DNA from: Pseudopyrenochaeta lycopersici
Lineage: Eukaryota > Ascomycota > Dothideomycetes > Pleosporales > Pseudopyrenochaetaceae
Direction: 5' to 3'
Assembly: GCA_003313425.1 (NCBI GenBank)
Contig: NHZP01000016.1
Coordinates: 1 to 64,000 of the forward strand
DNA length: 64,000 nt
A model generated the notes under the pieces. That model made no database searches. It worked only from the letters and a program-made list of their open reading frames with translations, and was not told where the DNA came from. How positions within the stretch are numbered: the first letter of the stretch is position 1; every line of letters starts with the position of its first letter. Both the position numbers and the translations under genes were made by a program. Of this stretch, positions 13,965 through 25,280 are shown one piece after another.

Positions 13965-14087
13965 TGTTAGCTAACACGGTTAGCTCCTCACGTGCTCTGT
14001 TATATAAGCATCCACAGGGTATATAGTTCCCTTGTATCTTATTTGATAGGAATCAACCTAGTTCCTCCTGCCTGCTGCCCGCCAACA
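13965..14087 (+). repeat. Copia 5' LTR (123 bp)
   Basis: It begins TGTTAGCTAACACGG, ends CCGCCAACA and contains a TATATAAGC TATA-like box near 14002. It differs from the 3' LTR at one position by eye, TTA here against TCA there, which is the transition RIP would make. Confidence 0.95.
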
Positions 14088-14100
14088 GTTATGAGCCCGG
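14088..14100 (+). promoter_or_regulatory. Primer-binding site resembling a half-molecule initiator tRNA-Met site
   Basis: GTTATGAGCCC starts directly after the 5' LTR. It is complementary to GGGCUCAUAAC, the anticodon-arm sequence of eukaryotic initiator tRNA-Met, not to a tRNA 3' end. Use of an internal tRNA-iMet fragment as primer is known for copia-type elements. The match is visible in the sequence; its use is inferred. Confidence 0.7.
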
Positions 14101-14303
14101 TTTGCACCTCCTAAGCTACGCAACTCTGCACAAATATAGCTTTAGACGTGTAACTGATAACAACTACGTTCACCTTTACCTGTTGTGTCTATTAACAGCT
14201 AGGTTAGCGTCAAAGACCTATATAGTCGACAAGTGTCGCTATTTAACTAGAACTGTTACTCTCCGCATAGAGATTAGTTTAGTGATTGATTACTGAGATT
14301 ACG

Positions 14304-17300
14304 ATGTCGTACAACAACGCAGGAGTCACACGAGTGACTGTTTTACTGGATAAACTAGCCGACTAGGAGTCGTGGTTCCAGCTATGACGAGAGAAAGCTG
14401 TCGTAGATGGCATTTGGAAGTACCACGACATCTTAAAACCAAAGGATGAGCTACTAAAGCTTAGAGAACTAACTAGACTGTTACCTAGCGATATACGGCT
14501 AGGAGCGATAGAGATCAGCTAGCTAGACGCAGCTGAAAAGGTATTATACAGTAATCTCCTTTAAGACTGGAGATACGAAAGAGCAGAGTATATAAAACTT
14601 AAGCAGAAGGATAGTAAGCTCCTTCTTAATATTAGCCGTATAATTGCTGCTTAACACCTTTACCTTATTAGCGGAAAAGATAAGGCGTACGATTAACTAG
14701 TTACTCTTAAGAAGCAGTTTGCGCTAACAGCTGCCTTACGAAGTAGAGAGCTAACTATTAAATATTAAGCTCTACAGGATAGTCCTTAGAGTCGAGATCT
14801 TAAGCAATAGCTTAACGACTAGATTTATATTACTAACTAAGGTAGGGAGGCAGGTCTCCTTGAAACAATAGGTTATTAAGCTTAAGAGGATTTCCTAATA
14901 TTTATTAGGACGATTGCCCCTAAATGGGTAGCATTGTCGCACCATAACCTTATTAAAAAGGAGACCTTAGATAAGATGAATGAGATTCAACCTCTAGCAG
15001 ACTATATAGCTTAGTTCAGGGTCTATTATTAACGAATTAGGCCTAGTGCAACGTCGCTTAGCACGTTTGTAATACTCGGTGTTTCAAACAGAACAGACCA
15101 GAAGGAGCAGAGATTATTAAAATCAGCTTATAAGCTAGAATATCTCTGCGGAGGTATGCATTAGTATAGGGAGTGCTGGTACCTGTTTCTAGATTATCCA
15201 AAGAGACTAGAGAGCTTTTAACCTGTTAAAGCTGTACAGGATAGGATAGCTGAGGCCTTAAAGAACCTAGAGCAGGTTAAAAGGATTAATAAGCTCCTCG
15301 CTCGTCACGGTAAGAAAATTAAGGGCGTGGATAAGCTAATAAGCCTTGACGGTGGAAAGGAGAGCTAAGGGGGCAGTTTTGCGACCTACAGCTTCTTCTC
15401 TGTTACCTAGGTGCAACTAAAAACGCTGCTAACGATTATTAATTAATAGATCCTTGACCTAGGCTTAAACATCTATATATGTAATTTAAGGAGGTTTGGC
15501 TGGCGAGAGACAAGGCAGGCAACAGCTTAGGAAACAGTGCTTGCAGGAGACTTAATCCTAGTAATACAGGCCTAGGGAGAGGTTGTATTTAAGGTTAATT
15601 AACTATCTAGAATAAGTTAGATTAAGCTAACTAATATGGCCCTTATAGAAGGCGTCTTTACAAACGTTATAAGCCTCTTAAGATGCTAAGAGATAGGCAT
15701 TTAGTTCGACTTAGGACGAGATGTTATATATAAGCAGCATCCGTTAAACGTCACATACCTACTTAGGTATAGAGAAGGACACTGGATTGTTGATACTGAC
15801 GAGAACGATCGTCTAGCACTAAGTAGCTTTGTAATAACTCTTTAAGGAGCGTACAAGGTCTTACGGGAAGATTAATGTCTAATTACCGTATCTTATGTTA
15901 ATGCTTATAAGATGTTTGCACACGCGAGCAAGGAGGTGATTGACTACTTAAATGCAAACGTACGAGGAATCAACCTTAAGCAAGGAGCTTAAGCACTACA
16001 GCTGCGAGAATGCGAGACCTGCATTAAGTTAAAATTGACAGCTTAGGTTAGTAGGCGTTAATTAGACGATTAAGCTATAAGGCCTTTCTATAGGATTGTA
16101 GTTAATCTCGTACAGCTAATCCTAACAGGAGAAACGTGCTATAACGGAGATCGTTACCTCTTACATACTATATGCGAGTTCTTAAGGTAGTATGAGGCGA
16201 CGACTCTTGCTAATAAAATACTACCTGTTATGATAGCAGCGTTGCGAGCGCTAATAAATAAGATTGAACGCTAGTATGGACATACTGTTGTTATCCTTAA
16301 GGTTGACGGCGATCGCAGATATAGCTTACAGCTCTATAAGATCGCGAGGCAGGCTGGCCTTAAGGTTGAGCTTCGAGCCCCTGACACGCCTGAACAGCTA
16401 GGAGCCGCAGAGTAAGCAGAGAACGTGATTATAATAAGAGCAAGATTACTTTAAATTAAGGCAGGACTACTAAAGTCGCTGTTAAATAAGCTAGCAGTTA
16501 CAGCAGCTTGAATTGTTAATGTCACGCCTACTAAGTTAATCGCATGGAAGACGCTATATGAGCTAGTCTATGGCAGGCAGCCTTTAGTTGCCTACTTTTC
16601 ACAGATAGGCTGCAAAGCCTATGTCCTGAATAAGAAGCTAAAGAAAGCAGATAAGCTTAAGTCTCGTATATTTATAGGATACCTTACAGGGTACGACTTA
16701 ACGAATATCTTCCGCATCTAGCTACTAAAGAAGAGCTAGGTAATACGCGTAAGAGACGTAATATTTTAGAAGAACAGCCTTTTTAACGACTATAAGAAAG
16801 CTAAGAGAGAAGCTATTGTATAAGAAGATATTAACTATCTTAATATACCTTAGGTACAGGAGATAGAGGCTAATTAAGAGATACTGCAGAACTAGAGGCA
16901 TTAGCTTAATGATGAGACAGCTCGTTCTACAGAGATAGCTAAAAATAATATAGTAGCAGAGTTCTATAAGGACTGGGGCTTTCTACTAACACTAGAACTA
17001 TTAGATTATAGTACTGCACTACCTTAACAGGAGGCAGGCGACGATAGAGAACTAGACTAAGCTACAGAGCTAGTAGAACAAGTTAGTGCTGAAGATTAAG
17101 GCACTAAGGAACAGGTTTAAGAACAGCTGCTTAATAAGCTGCAGACACATTATAAGGATAATACGTCTACAGTTACAAGTAGACTAGACGGACCAAGTAG
17201 GCTAGATAGACCACTTAGGCTAGCTGCAACAGGCAGGCGAGGCTGACTACGAAAGCTACTATCTGAGTAGCCTAGAGTATAGAGTAATACAGACAACTAT

Positions 17301-19184
17301 GTACTAGATTGTTAGCAGAATAATGCACTAAAGATAGCTAATCCTGCTGTTAGAAGTAGTAGCAATATTATAGAAGGGAAGAGAGCTAGGAGGCTAGCTA
17401 ACTAGGCCCTAGCTACATACTACAGAGCATTTGCAGTAGCATTGAATCTAACAGCTCCTTTGAAGCTCGCAGGTGAGATGCCTAGGTTAAGGCTACATCA
17501 TAACTAACTGCTAGAGCCGCCAAAGCAATAGAAGGAAGTAAAGGATTATCTATTTAGTGCTAAGTTTAGAGAGGCAGCATAAGCAGAGCTTAACAGCTGC
17601 TAGTTAAAAGATTGCTTCAAGCGTACAGAGGTTACTGTAATAATAGCAGATGCTAAGGTTCTACCCTTAATATAGGTGTTCTTATATAAGTTTAATAAAG
17701 ACAGGTACCTATACAAGTTTAAGGCGCGTATATGCGTACGAGGAGACCTACAGGAGGCATAGGGTAAGACGTATACTGCAACGTTAGCTATTAAGGTCTT
17801 TTAATCTCTTGTAGTATTAGCAGCAGTATTTAACCTAAAGATATTTTAGTTTAACGCCTTAAACGCCTTTCTTAACGCTTAACTACTACGTAAGATATAC
17901 TGTTGTACGCTTAAAGGGTTTACAGACAAGTTTAGTAAGCTTCTTAAGCTTTAGCGAGCGCTCTATAGCTTTAAGGAAGTACTACTGCTGTAGTACTAGG
18001 AGCTCTTATTAACCTTAAAGAAGCTTAGGTTAAGGCCTATGCTAGGAGCACTGTGCTTATACACGAACGACTGTCTGATTATCTTTTTCTATGTGGATGA
18101 TATCGTCGTCCTCGTCCATCCGCTTAATATGAGCTACTACCAGACGTTTAAGCAATAGATGCTTAGAACGTATGAGATTCGTGAGCTAGGCGAGCTGAAG
18201 TGGTTCCTTAGCATCTGTGTAATCCGCGAGGAGCTTACTTAATTAATCTACCTAGCACAGGACTTATTTATTAATAAGATTGCAGCGAAATTCGATCTTA
18301 AGAGAAACATAAGATACCTAGATGTGCTACTAAGGGATAACGTCCTCCTGCCTTTAATAGAGGAACTAAGTGCTGCTTGAATATAAAAGTATTAGTAACT
18401 AGTTAGCTTACTAGCGTATATCTTAACCTCGACGCGACTAGACGTCGCGAGAGCGCACTTAATCCTTGCACGCCACCTACAGAATCTAGGGTAAAAGCAC
18501 CTGCACGCTGCTAACTATGTGTGGAGATACCTAATAGGCATAAAGCACCTAGCTATTCGAGCGTTAGGGGACATCTAGCACAGCATAACTAGCATTATAT
18601 CGCTAGCTTAGCAGGAGCTAGACTAAGAACCTCTCTTTTATGGTGCATTAGATGCGGCCTTCGCAGATGAGCCTGAAACTCGCTGAAGCTCTTAAGGCTA
18701 CATCTTTAAACTATATAGACTGCCTATTAACTAGAAAGTAACAGTCCAACGATTAGTTACAAAATCGACTACTAAGGCTGAGCTGCTATCTCTATCCCTT
18801 GCAGGATTAGAGATGGAATGGTAGCAACGCTTCTTTTAAGCTATTTAATTTAACCCTAAGTTTACACTAGTACTGTAGTGTAATAACTAGCAGACTGTCT
18901 TAATCGTGATAAAGGTAGTTAATAAGCTTTAGACGAAGCTAAAGCATGTAGACGTACATTATTATTAGTTACGTTAGGAGGTAGCAGAAGGCAGACTGCA
19001 GGTAGACTAGAAGGCTACTACAGAGATGCCAGCTAATAGCCTTACAAAGATCTTTAGTTAACAGAAGCACGCTGACTTCGTACGCTAGCTAGGACTAAGT
19101 AACCTATTAAGGATTCGAGAGGAATCAGAGAGTACTGCTCTCAGTCTGCAGGACCTAGGGGGGTGGGACTACCAACTACAGTAG
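14304..19184 (+). pseudogene. Copia gag-pol polyprotein, nonsense-riddled
   Basis: The frame opens with ATG at 14304 (MSYNNAGVTR) and stays in register to a TAG at 19182-19184. Gag covers about 14304-15350. The integrase C-terminal portion (GRQPLVAYF, then IFIGYLTGYD) is near 16570-16690. Reverse transcriptase begins near 17600 and keeps its catalytic YVDD at 18090-18101. RNase H lies at about 18620-19050, including a DVHYYQLR block with Tyr where copia elements usually have Phe. Internal TAG/TAA codons (the first near 14365) fit C-to-T change of CAG/CAA or G-to-A change of TGG, so no full polyprotein can be made. Length and order are those of a single-ORF fungal copia element. Confidence 0.9.
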
Positions 19185-19253
19185 AGGCAGACGCTTAAGG
19201 ACACTCATTTACAGCTTTCGTTGCTCTTCATTCACTCAAGCTGGGGGGGGGTG

Positions 19254-19376
19254 TGTTAGCTAACACGGTTAGCTCCTCACGTGCTCTGTTATATAAGCAT
19301 CCACAGGGTATATAGTTCCCTTGTATCTCATTTGATAGGAATCAACCTAGTTCCTCCTGCCTGCTGCCCGCCAACA
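19254..19376 (+). repeat. Copia 3' LTR (123 bp)
   Basis: The start (TGTTAGCTAACACGG) and end (CCGCCAACA) are the same as in the 5' LTR. It is preceded by a run of G and followed by the TTTCT target duplication. Confidence 0.95.
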
Positions 19377-20137
19377 TTTCTATATTCTAGCTAATCTAGA
19401 ATTTTAGCTACTTTCTATTAATTTAGATATCTCTCTTACGTAGTAACCTTGTATCTAACTACTTCTAATCTAGAGACTCCCTAATAATACTTCTTACTTA
19501 AAATTATAGCTCTAGCTCTTTCTATATTAGCTAGAGCCTTACCTAGCTATTAAATATATTCTAAAATATATCTTCTTACTCTAAAAAATACTTCTTCTCT
19601 TCTATAGTTAGTTTTACGGCTACTAGTAGTAATATTATCTATAAAAGGAATAGTATATAGCTAATAATCTTTTATAATCTTTATTACTACTTACTAAAAG
19701 ACTATAACTAAGTTAGTCGCGCTTTAAACTATTATATAGTATTAAAGTAAACTAACTAGCGTATAAAAGGTAGTTATATCTCTACTATCTAGATAAAGTA
19801 TAATTTAGTTATATCCTAAGAATACATTTATAAGAGATAGAATATAATATCTACTAAAATACTTAGAGAATTTATCTACTATTAGAGGTAGATTAGCATC
19901 TCTAAGAGATACTACGTTTATCTTAATTAACTTAAGTATTATCTAATAACTCTTATCCTTCTTTTTAACTAGAAACTATAAGTTTCTATACTAACTAGCG
20001 TATCTCTCTAGTACCCCTTAATTAAGTCTATTATTAAATATTATAACTACCTCTTCTTTAATAGCTCGCGCTATTTAGAATAATTTCTCTTACTAAGCTT
20101 TATATTTAATAGTTAATATCTTATATAGAGAATAAAT
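19377..20137 (-). mobile_element. Gypsy-3, central reverse transcriptase fragment
   Basis: The minus strand gives a gypsy reverse transcriptase: a FLVKKKDKSY block, then DANLPLIVDKFSKYF, a SLINVF block where SLIDVFSGYDQ is usual, and the palm region. It is distinct from the Gypsy-4/5 family and is interrupted by TAG/TAA codons. It continues leftwards past the copia element and rightwards beyond Gypsy-4 at 35819. Both joints coincide with perfect target duplications, so the three pieces are one broken element. Confidence 0.8.
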
Positions 20138-20528
20138 TGTTACGATCCTACTAGGACCCTGCCCCAGTGGCCCCAACTGAACCTCATAGGTATTGGACTA
20201 ACAACTGAGGTCACGTGACGTGCTCAGTTGATCAGTCTGATCAGCGACACTGAGCACACCGAGCATACTAAGCAACCTGCATAACTTCTATGTATATAGA
20301 CTACTATAAGGGGCCCTTATAGCCCAGTGTGTTTAACTTAATATTATACTCTACAGTATAGTAATAGCAATACTAATTATTCTTAACCCTTAGTACTCTT
20401 TACAGAAGCGCCCTCTTACTATCTTAGTATTAAACCCCCCCTTCTATCTAGTCTCTCACTCTATCCTAGAGAACTAACCTTGTAATCTTATTAGTTATCC
20501 TCACTAATAGCTTTTAAGATTCTTTACA
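20138..20528 (+). repeat. Gypsy-4 5' LTR (391 bp)
   Basis: It starts TGTTACGATCC and ends TTCTTTACA. The outer 140 bases include CACGTGACGTGCTCAG and GATCAGTCTGATCAG and are little mutated; the inner part is R-U5 shared with Gypsy-2 and Gypsy-5. Compared with the 3' LTR, the differences I see are almost all transitions. Confidence 0.95.
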
Positions 20529-23500
20529 CTTTAAACACCCTTAAGATAAGTAACACTAAGATAGACAACACGAACTATTATGCTACTAGGCTAGGCAACG
20601 CTGTCGCTAAACTAGACCTCTTCTATAGGGATCGCTTTAAGCTTAAAGAATAGTTACTTTAGTTTAACCTCTTCTTTAAGTTTAATGCGACTACTATAGA
20701 CGATAACAACTAAGCAGTACTTATATCTAGCTATATAAGAGGCGAAGCCACCAAATAGGTAAAACCCTACCTAGTCAAGTACATAAGCGACGAAGAAAAG
20801 CCTTAAGAACTAATTGTTATATTTAAGAATATAGAAAGATTTAAAGTATATATGCGTTAAGCGTTTAGGCTTCTAAACATAGCGACTATTACAGAGCGCA
20901 AGATTTAGAACATGCGGCAAACTAAGTCTACAGCTAACTATACTAACGAATTTCTAGGTTACGCTAGACAAACTAGCTAGAATAACGATACCCTAAAAAC
21001 TATATATAAATAAGGCCTAAAAGCAGACGTCTAGACTAAGCTTATGCGTACGGGCATAAAGGTTATAATACTAGATAACCTAATTAATAAAACTATCTAA
21101 CTAGATGTAGAGCTCTATAAGCTTTAAGTGCGACTTACAGGATAATAACCTAGACAGACTAGAGAAGACAAGAAACTACAAAAGGATTATTATAATAAAT
21201 CTAATAGTAGTCGCCTACGCTACTAGTATTAGCTACGAGGAGTCCTAGGATACTATACGTCTAAGGGATCTAAGGTAATGCATTTAGATAACTTTAATAA
21301 GGAAAAATTAGATAAAGGCAGGAAAAAGAAAGAAATTACCTATTTTAACTGTAATAAGAAAGGCTATATAGCTAAAGACTATAGAAAGAAAAATAAGGTA
21401 ACCCCCTAGATTAATATAATAGTTGTAAAAGAAGAAAACAGTAATAATAAAATATAGGAAGTTATTATAACTTAAGAGGGAGGGGCTTAAGATATAGAGA
21501 TATTATAGCTATCTCCCCTAGGACCTACTAAGAAGGGGATTCCTAGAACCTAGTATAGTAAAGATAAGGAAGAGAGTAATAGCTCCTTATCTCTAGTCTA
21601 TAAAGACGCTATAGAAGACCTTAATAATACTACAGTACTCCTAACTAAGGAGTAAGAAGAGGAAAGCTTCTAGAGCTAACATTAACTAGGAACCCTAAGG
21701 CTATCTACGCCTACAGAAGTAGAAAAGGATATTAAGGAACTTAACTACTAACTACGCGCACAATATATGTACAAAGTACAATATATTAACGCGCTAACCC
21801 TAGCAGAATAGGAAGCAGCTATAATATAAGGAATAAGTATAATTATCCTAGCTAAACAGGCGATGTAAGATATAGTGCAGGAATATTATAATTACCCTAA
21901 ATACTATATAAAGGTAATATAAGAATAGGCAGAAAAAGCTAAGAAAGTATAGTAACCTACAAGCGTTAGGAACGTACTACAGAAACTTTAATAAGCTAGA
22001 TAAACATAGGTACTAGAACCCCTAGTAGTTAAGACCCCTAAATACGTACTATAACGCTAAATAATACTACTACTAATACAGGAAGATACTTTCTATGTAT
22101 TAAGCACTAAGAACCTTATATAATAAGAGTATCTTTAAGTTAATTCTTATAGCAAGATTATACTTACAGATAGTAAGAAATAAGATATCTATACCTAGCT
22201 TAAATAATAAATATATTAGGAGGATAATAAAGAAAATATTAACCCTCTCTAGCATCTTATAGAGGAAGAAGCCTAAGAAATATATAAGCACGCTAAGGCA
22301 GCTTAGACCCTACATACTATGCGCAAAGGACTATAGAAACTAGTACTAGACTACTTAATAGATCTACGTAGTAAGTAATATAGTGTAGTCTACTAGTCTT
22401 TCTATACTACAGACCTATATATAATACACTATTTAAGTAAGATAGAATAGGGATACTTCCCTTACTTATTTAACTAATGTAAATACTAATAGTATAATTA
22501 TCTTAAAGTTAAATGCGACAACTACCTATAGGATAAAAGGACTGTCTTCTATTTCCTAAGAAATAATAACCTTACAGCTACTATAGTAATGTAGTTAGTC
22601 TTTAATAGAGAATATAATTAGTAATAATAGTAAACGTGCCTTAACTCTAACTACCTTAAGTATAAAGACGTTAAGACACTAAACAGGTATTAAGAGGAGC
22701 CTTTTTTAGAATCGCGCCTACTAATAGGTAAGAATCGTAAGCTTTATACGTAATAGGCGTATAAGAACTCTTTAAGTTAAATATTAAGCTTAATAGAAGC
22801 TATATAAAGGTACTAGTAGATTCTAGAGTATAATAGAGCTATATTTCTGCGCAAGTAATAGAATAAGCTAGCCTTATCCTATTATTAAAATTAGTACTAT
22901 ATCTATTAATAGTAGCTAATAGACAACTAATGCTATTAGAGTCTGTAATCACACATAAAGTACAGAATATACAACTTATTATCTAGAACTATAGGGAAAC
23001 AGTTAACCTAGACGTCTTTAGACTATTATAACATAACGTAATACTAGTACTCCTATAGTTAAGAGAATACAGTGTAGAAATAAATTAAAAAAAAAAGAAG
23101 TTCTTATTTAAATGCTGTAGAATAGACGTAACTACGAGTAAGCCTACGCTACAGCTAAGTGCCTAAGTAGATAAGAAGATAATAATTAGAATCCTTACTT
23201 TAAATAAGGACGACCTTAGAATATAAGGGTCTAACTTAGTAAGTACTAATAGGAGGCCCTTAGACTAATAAGCTAGAGTTAAGGAGTAAAGCGTAACTCT
23301 AGTAATCCCTAATAAGTATAAAGAATATAAGTTACTCTTTTAGGAAGAGATAACTATAAAAGTATTACCTAAATATTAACCCTAAGATTATAAGATAATC
23401 TTACAGGAAGGAAAGTAACTAACTTTTAGCCTAATCTACAGTTTATTAGAAAAAGAACTTAAAACCTTATAAGAATATATTAAGATAAACTTAAAAAAGA

Positions 23501-24214
23501 GATTTATTAGGGAATTACAGTCGCTAGTAGGATACTCTATACTATTTATACTAAAGAAGAATAGTAAGTTAAGATTATGCGTTAACTACTAGAAGCTTAA
23601 TAACATTATAATAAAGAATTAATACTCTTTACTAAATATAGTAGAACTATAGGATTAACTAGCCTTTATAAAAGTCTTTATAGTATTAGACTTAAGAGGA
23701 GCGTATAACCTTATTTATATAAAGGAAGGCGAAGAATAGAAAACTACGTTTAGAACACGCTACAGCTACTATAAGTATATAGTAATACTGTTTAGTCTTA
23801 CTAACGTACTAGCTATATACTAGGCACTTATTAATAATATATTAAGAGAATACTTAGATATATTTATTATTATATACCTTAATAATATCTTTATATACTC
23901 TAATAATCTACAGGAACATATTAAGCACGTTAAAATAGTTTTTACCTGCTTAGGAAGATTTAGTTTATTACTTAAACCTAAGAAGTATAAGTTTTATAAG
24001 AAAGAAGTTAAATTCTTAGGATATATAGTAGGTATATATAGAGTAAAGATAAGTAAAGAAAAAATACGAGTAGTAAAAGAATAGCCTAAACCTAAAATAG
24101 TTAAAGATATATAATTATTTATAGGATTTATTAACTTTAACTAATAGTTTATTAAAGACTTCTCTAAGAAATCTATCCTACTTACTAAACTTATAAGAAA
24201 AAAGATAAAATAGG

Positions 24215-24666
24215 TGTGAAGAATCTTAGAAGCTATCGGTGAGGATAACCAATGAGATTGCAAGGTTGGTTCTCCGGGATAGAGTGAGGGACTAGATGGA
24301 AGGGGGTTTAATACTAAGACAGTAAGAGGGCGCTTCTGTAAAGAGTACTAAGGGTTAAGAATAATCAGTATTGCTATCACTATACTGTAGAGTATAATAT
24401 TAAGTTGAACACACTAAGCTATAGGGGCTTATTATAGTAATCTATATACAGGCTGTCCTATAGGATCCTATAAATCCTATTATGGGTTTTCCTAGGATTT
24501 TATAGGATCTGTAGGATACACGTAAGATCCCAGAGAATCCTATAGGGGCCGTCGCCAAGCTTTCTAGGACACTAGTTCCTACTAGGCTAGCACATGCGTT
24601 ATAGCCCTAGGCCACGAGTGAGCCCTTTTTTAAGCTGCGCGTCCCCTCCTTCCTTAGATCGTAACA
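24215..24666 (-). repeat. Gypsy-5 3' LTR (452 bp), nearly unmutated
   Basis: On the plus strand it starts TGTGAAGAATC and ends GATCGTAACA. It keeps many TGA, TGG, CCA and CCG trinucleotides that read TAA, TAG, CTA and CTA in the partner LTR. U3 (about 24450-24666) contains repeated AGGATCC/CCTATAGG half-palindromes. On the minus strand the purine tract AGGAGGGGGGATGG precedes it. Confidence 0.95.
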
Positions 24667-24821
24667 CCATCCCCCCTCCTACTATTCATGTCCCCATAAA
24701 CTAACTAATAAGTTCTAAGAGTACTTTACAACGTTATAACCTTAGAGATCGAATAAATCGTGTTAGCCGGTTAGCTATAGTTACCTGCGGTTATTACGCA
24801 AAGCAGGGCTAGGAGTGCCGG

Positions 24822-25280
24822 ATGTTATTATTAAAGAAAGAGTGTAGTAATTACTATTATAATAGTAATAAGCTTTGTAAACCAGTTAACATCCTGTTAC
24901 TAAACTATTCTAAGCTAGATAAGGAGATACATCGTCTAGAAGCTTAAGAGGCAGAGGCTGAGGCAGCGGAGGAGAAGGCGCTAAGCGCGTTACTAGCCGC
25001 TCGTTCTAAACGTAGTCGTTTGCGTAAACAAAAGGAGTTTCTTTAGAAGCGTAAGCAAAGTCTAGTAGACGTTTCAGGTCGATACGTAGAAGAGATTAAG
25101 GCCCTTAAGGCGGCGGAAGCGTTAAGGCAGGAGATTACTAACCTTAAGGAAGGTCCTATACTGGGCACTCTAGCTCTAGACTAGAGCGTGTTCATGCTAA
25201 CATAACTAGAGGATAGTAATCCGCTTCCTAGGGTAGCTAACCTCAGGAGTAGTAGCAGTGCCACTGTCCCTTCTACCTAG
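24822..25280 (+). pseudogene. Antisense Cys-rich/coiled-coil ORF in the 3' region of Gypsy-5
   Basis: Opposite to pol, between the chromodomain and the 3' LTR, a 153-codon frame starts at ATG 24822. It begins with a Cys-containing segment (KKECSNYYYNSNKLCKP), followed by a long charged heptad-like coiled coil (DKEIHRLEA, then EEKALSALLAARSKRSR, then EIKALKAAEALRQEI) over about 24915-25150. The internal stops I read are TAG, as RIP would create. Known fungal proteins of unknown function combine such a Cys-rich head and coiled coil; that comparison is from memory and imprecise. The frame has far less mutation than pol around it. I assign no function. Gypsy-4 has a counterpart in the same place. 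Confidence 0.6.

Larger units (their letters stand above)
13965..19376 (+). mobile_element. Complete Ty1/copia retrotransposon inserted in Gypsy-3
   Basis: Two 123-bp LTRs (13965-14087 and 19254-19376) bound a gag-pol region in copia order: gag, protease, integrase, reverse transcriptase, RNase H. The duplication TTTCT sits immediately outside both ends (13960-13964, 19377-19381). A candidate primer-binding site follows the 5' LTR and a purine tract (GGGGGGGGG) precedes the 3' LTR. It is less mutated than the gypsy copies around it, although gag-pol still holds many TAG/TAA stops. The boundaries are firm. Confidence 0.95.

Noticed and set aside
14102..14296. Plus-strand 64-codon frame after the copia 5' LTR
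   Set aside because: Lies in the untranslated leader before gag, short and without recognisable content.
22100..22291. Minus-strand 63-codon hydrophobic frame inside Gypsy-4
   Set aside because: AT-rich antisense of gag-protease; composition alone explains the hydrophobic residues, and its position differs from the antisense frames near the 3' LTR.
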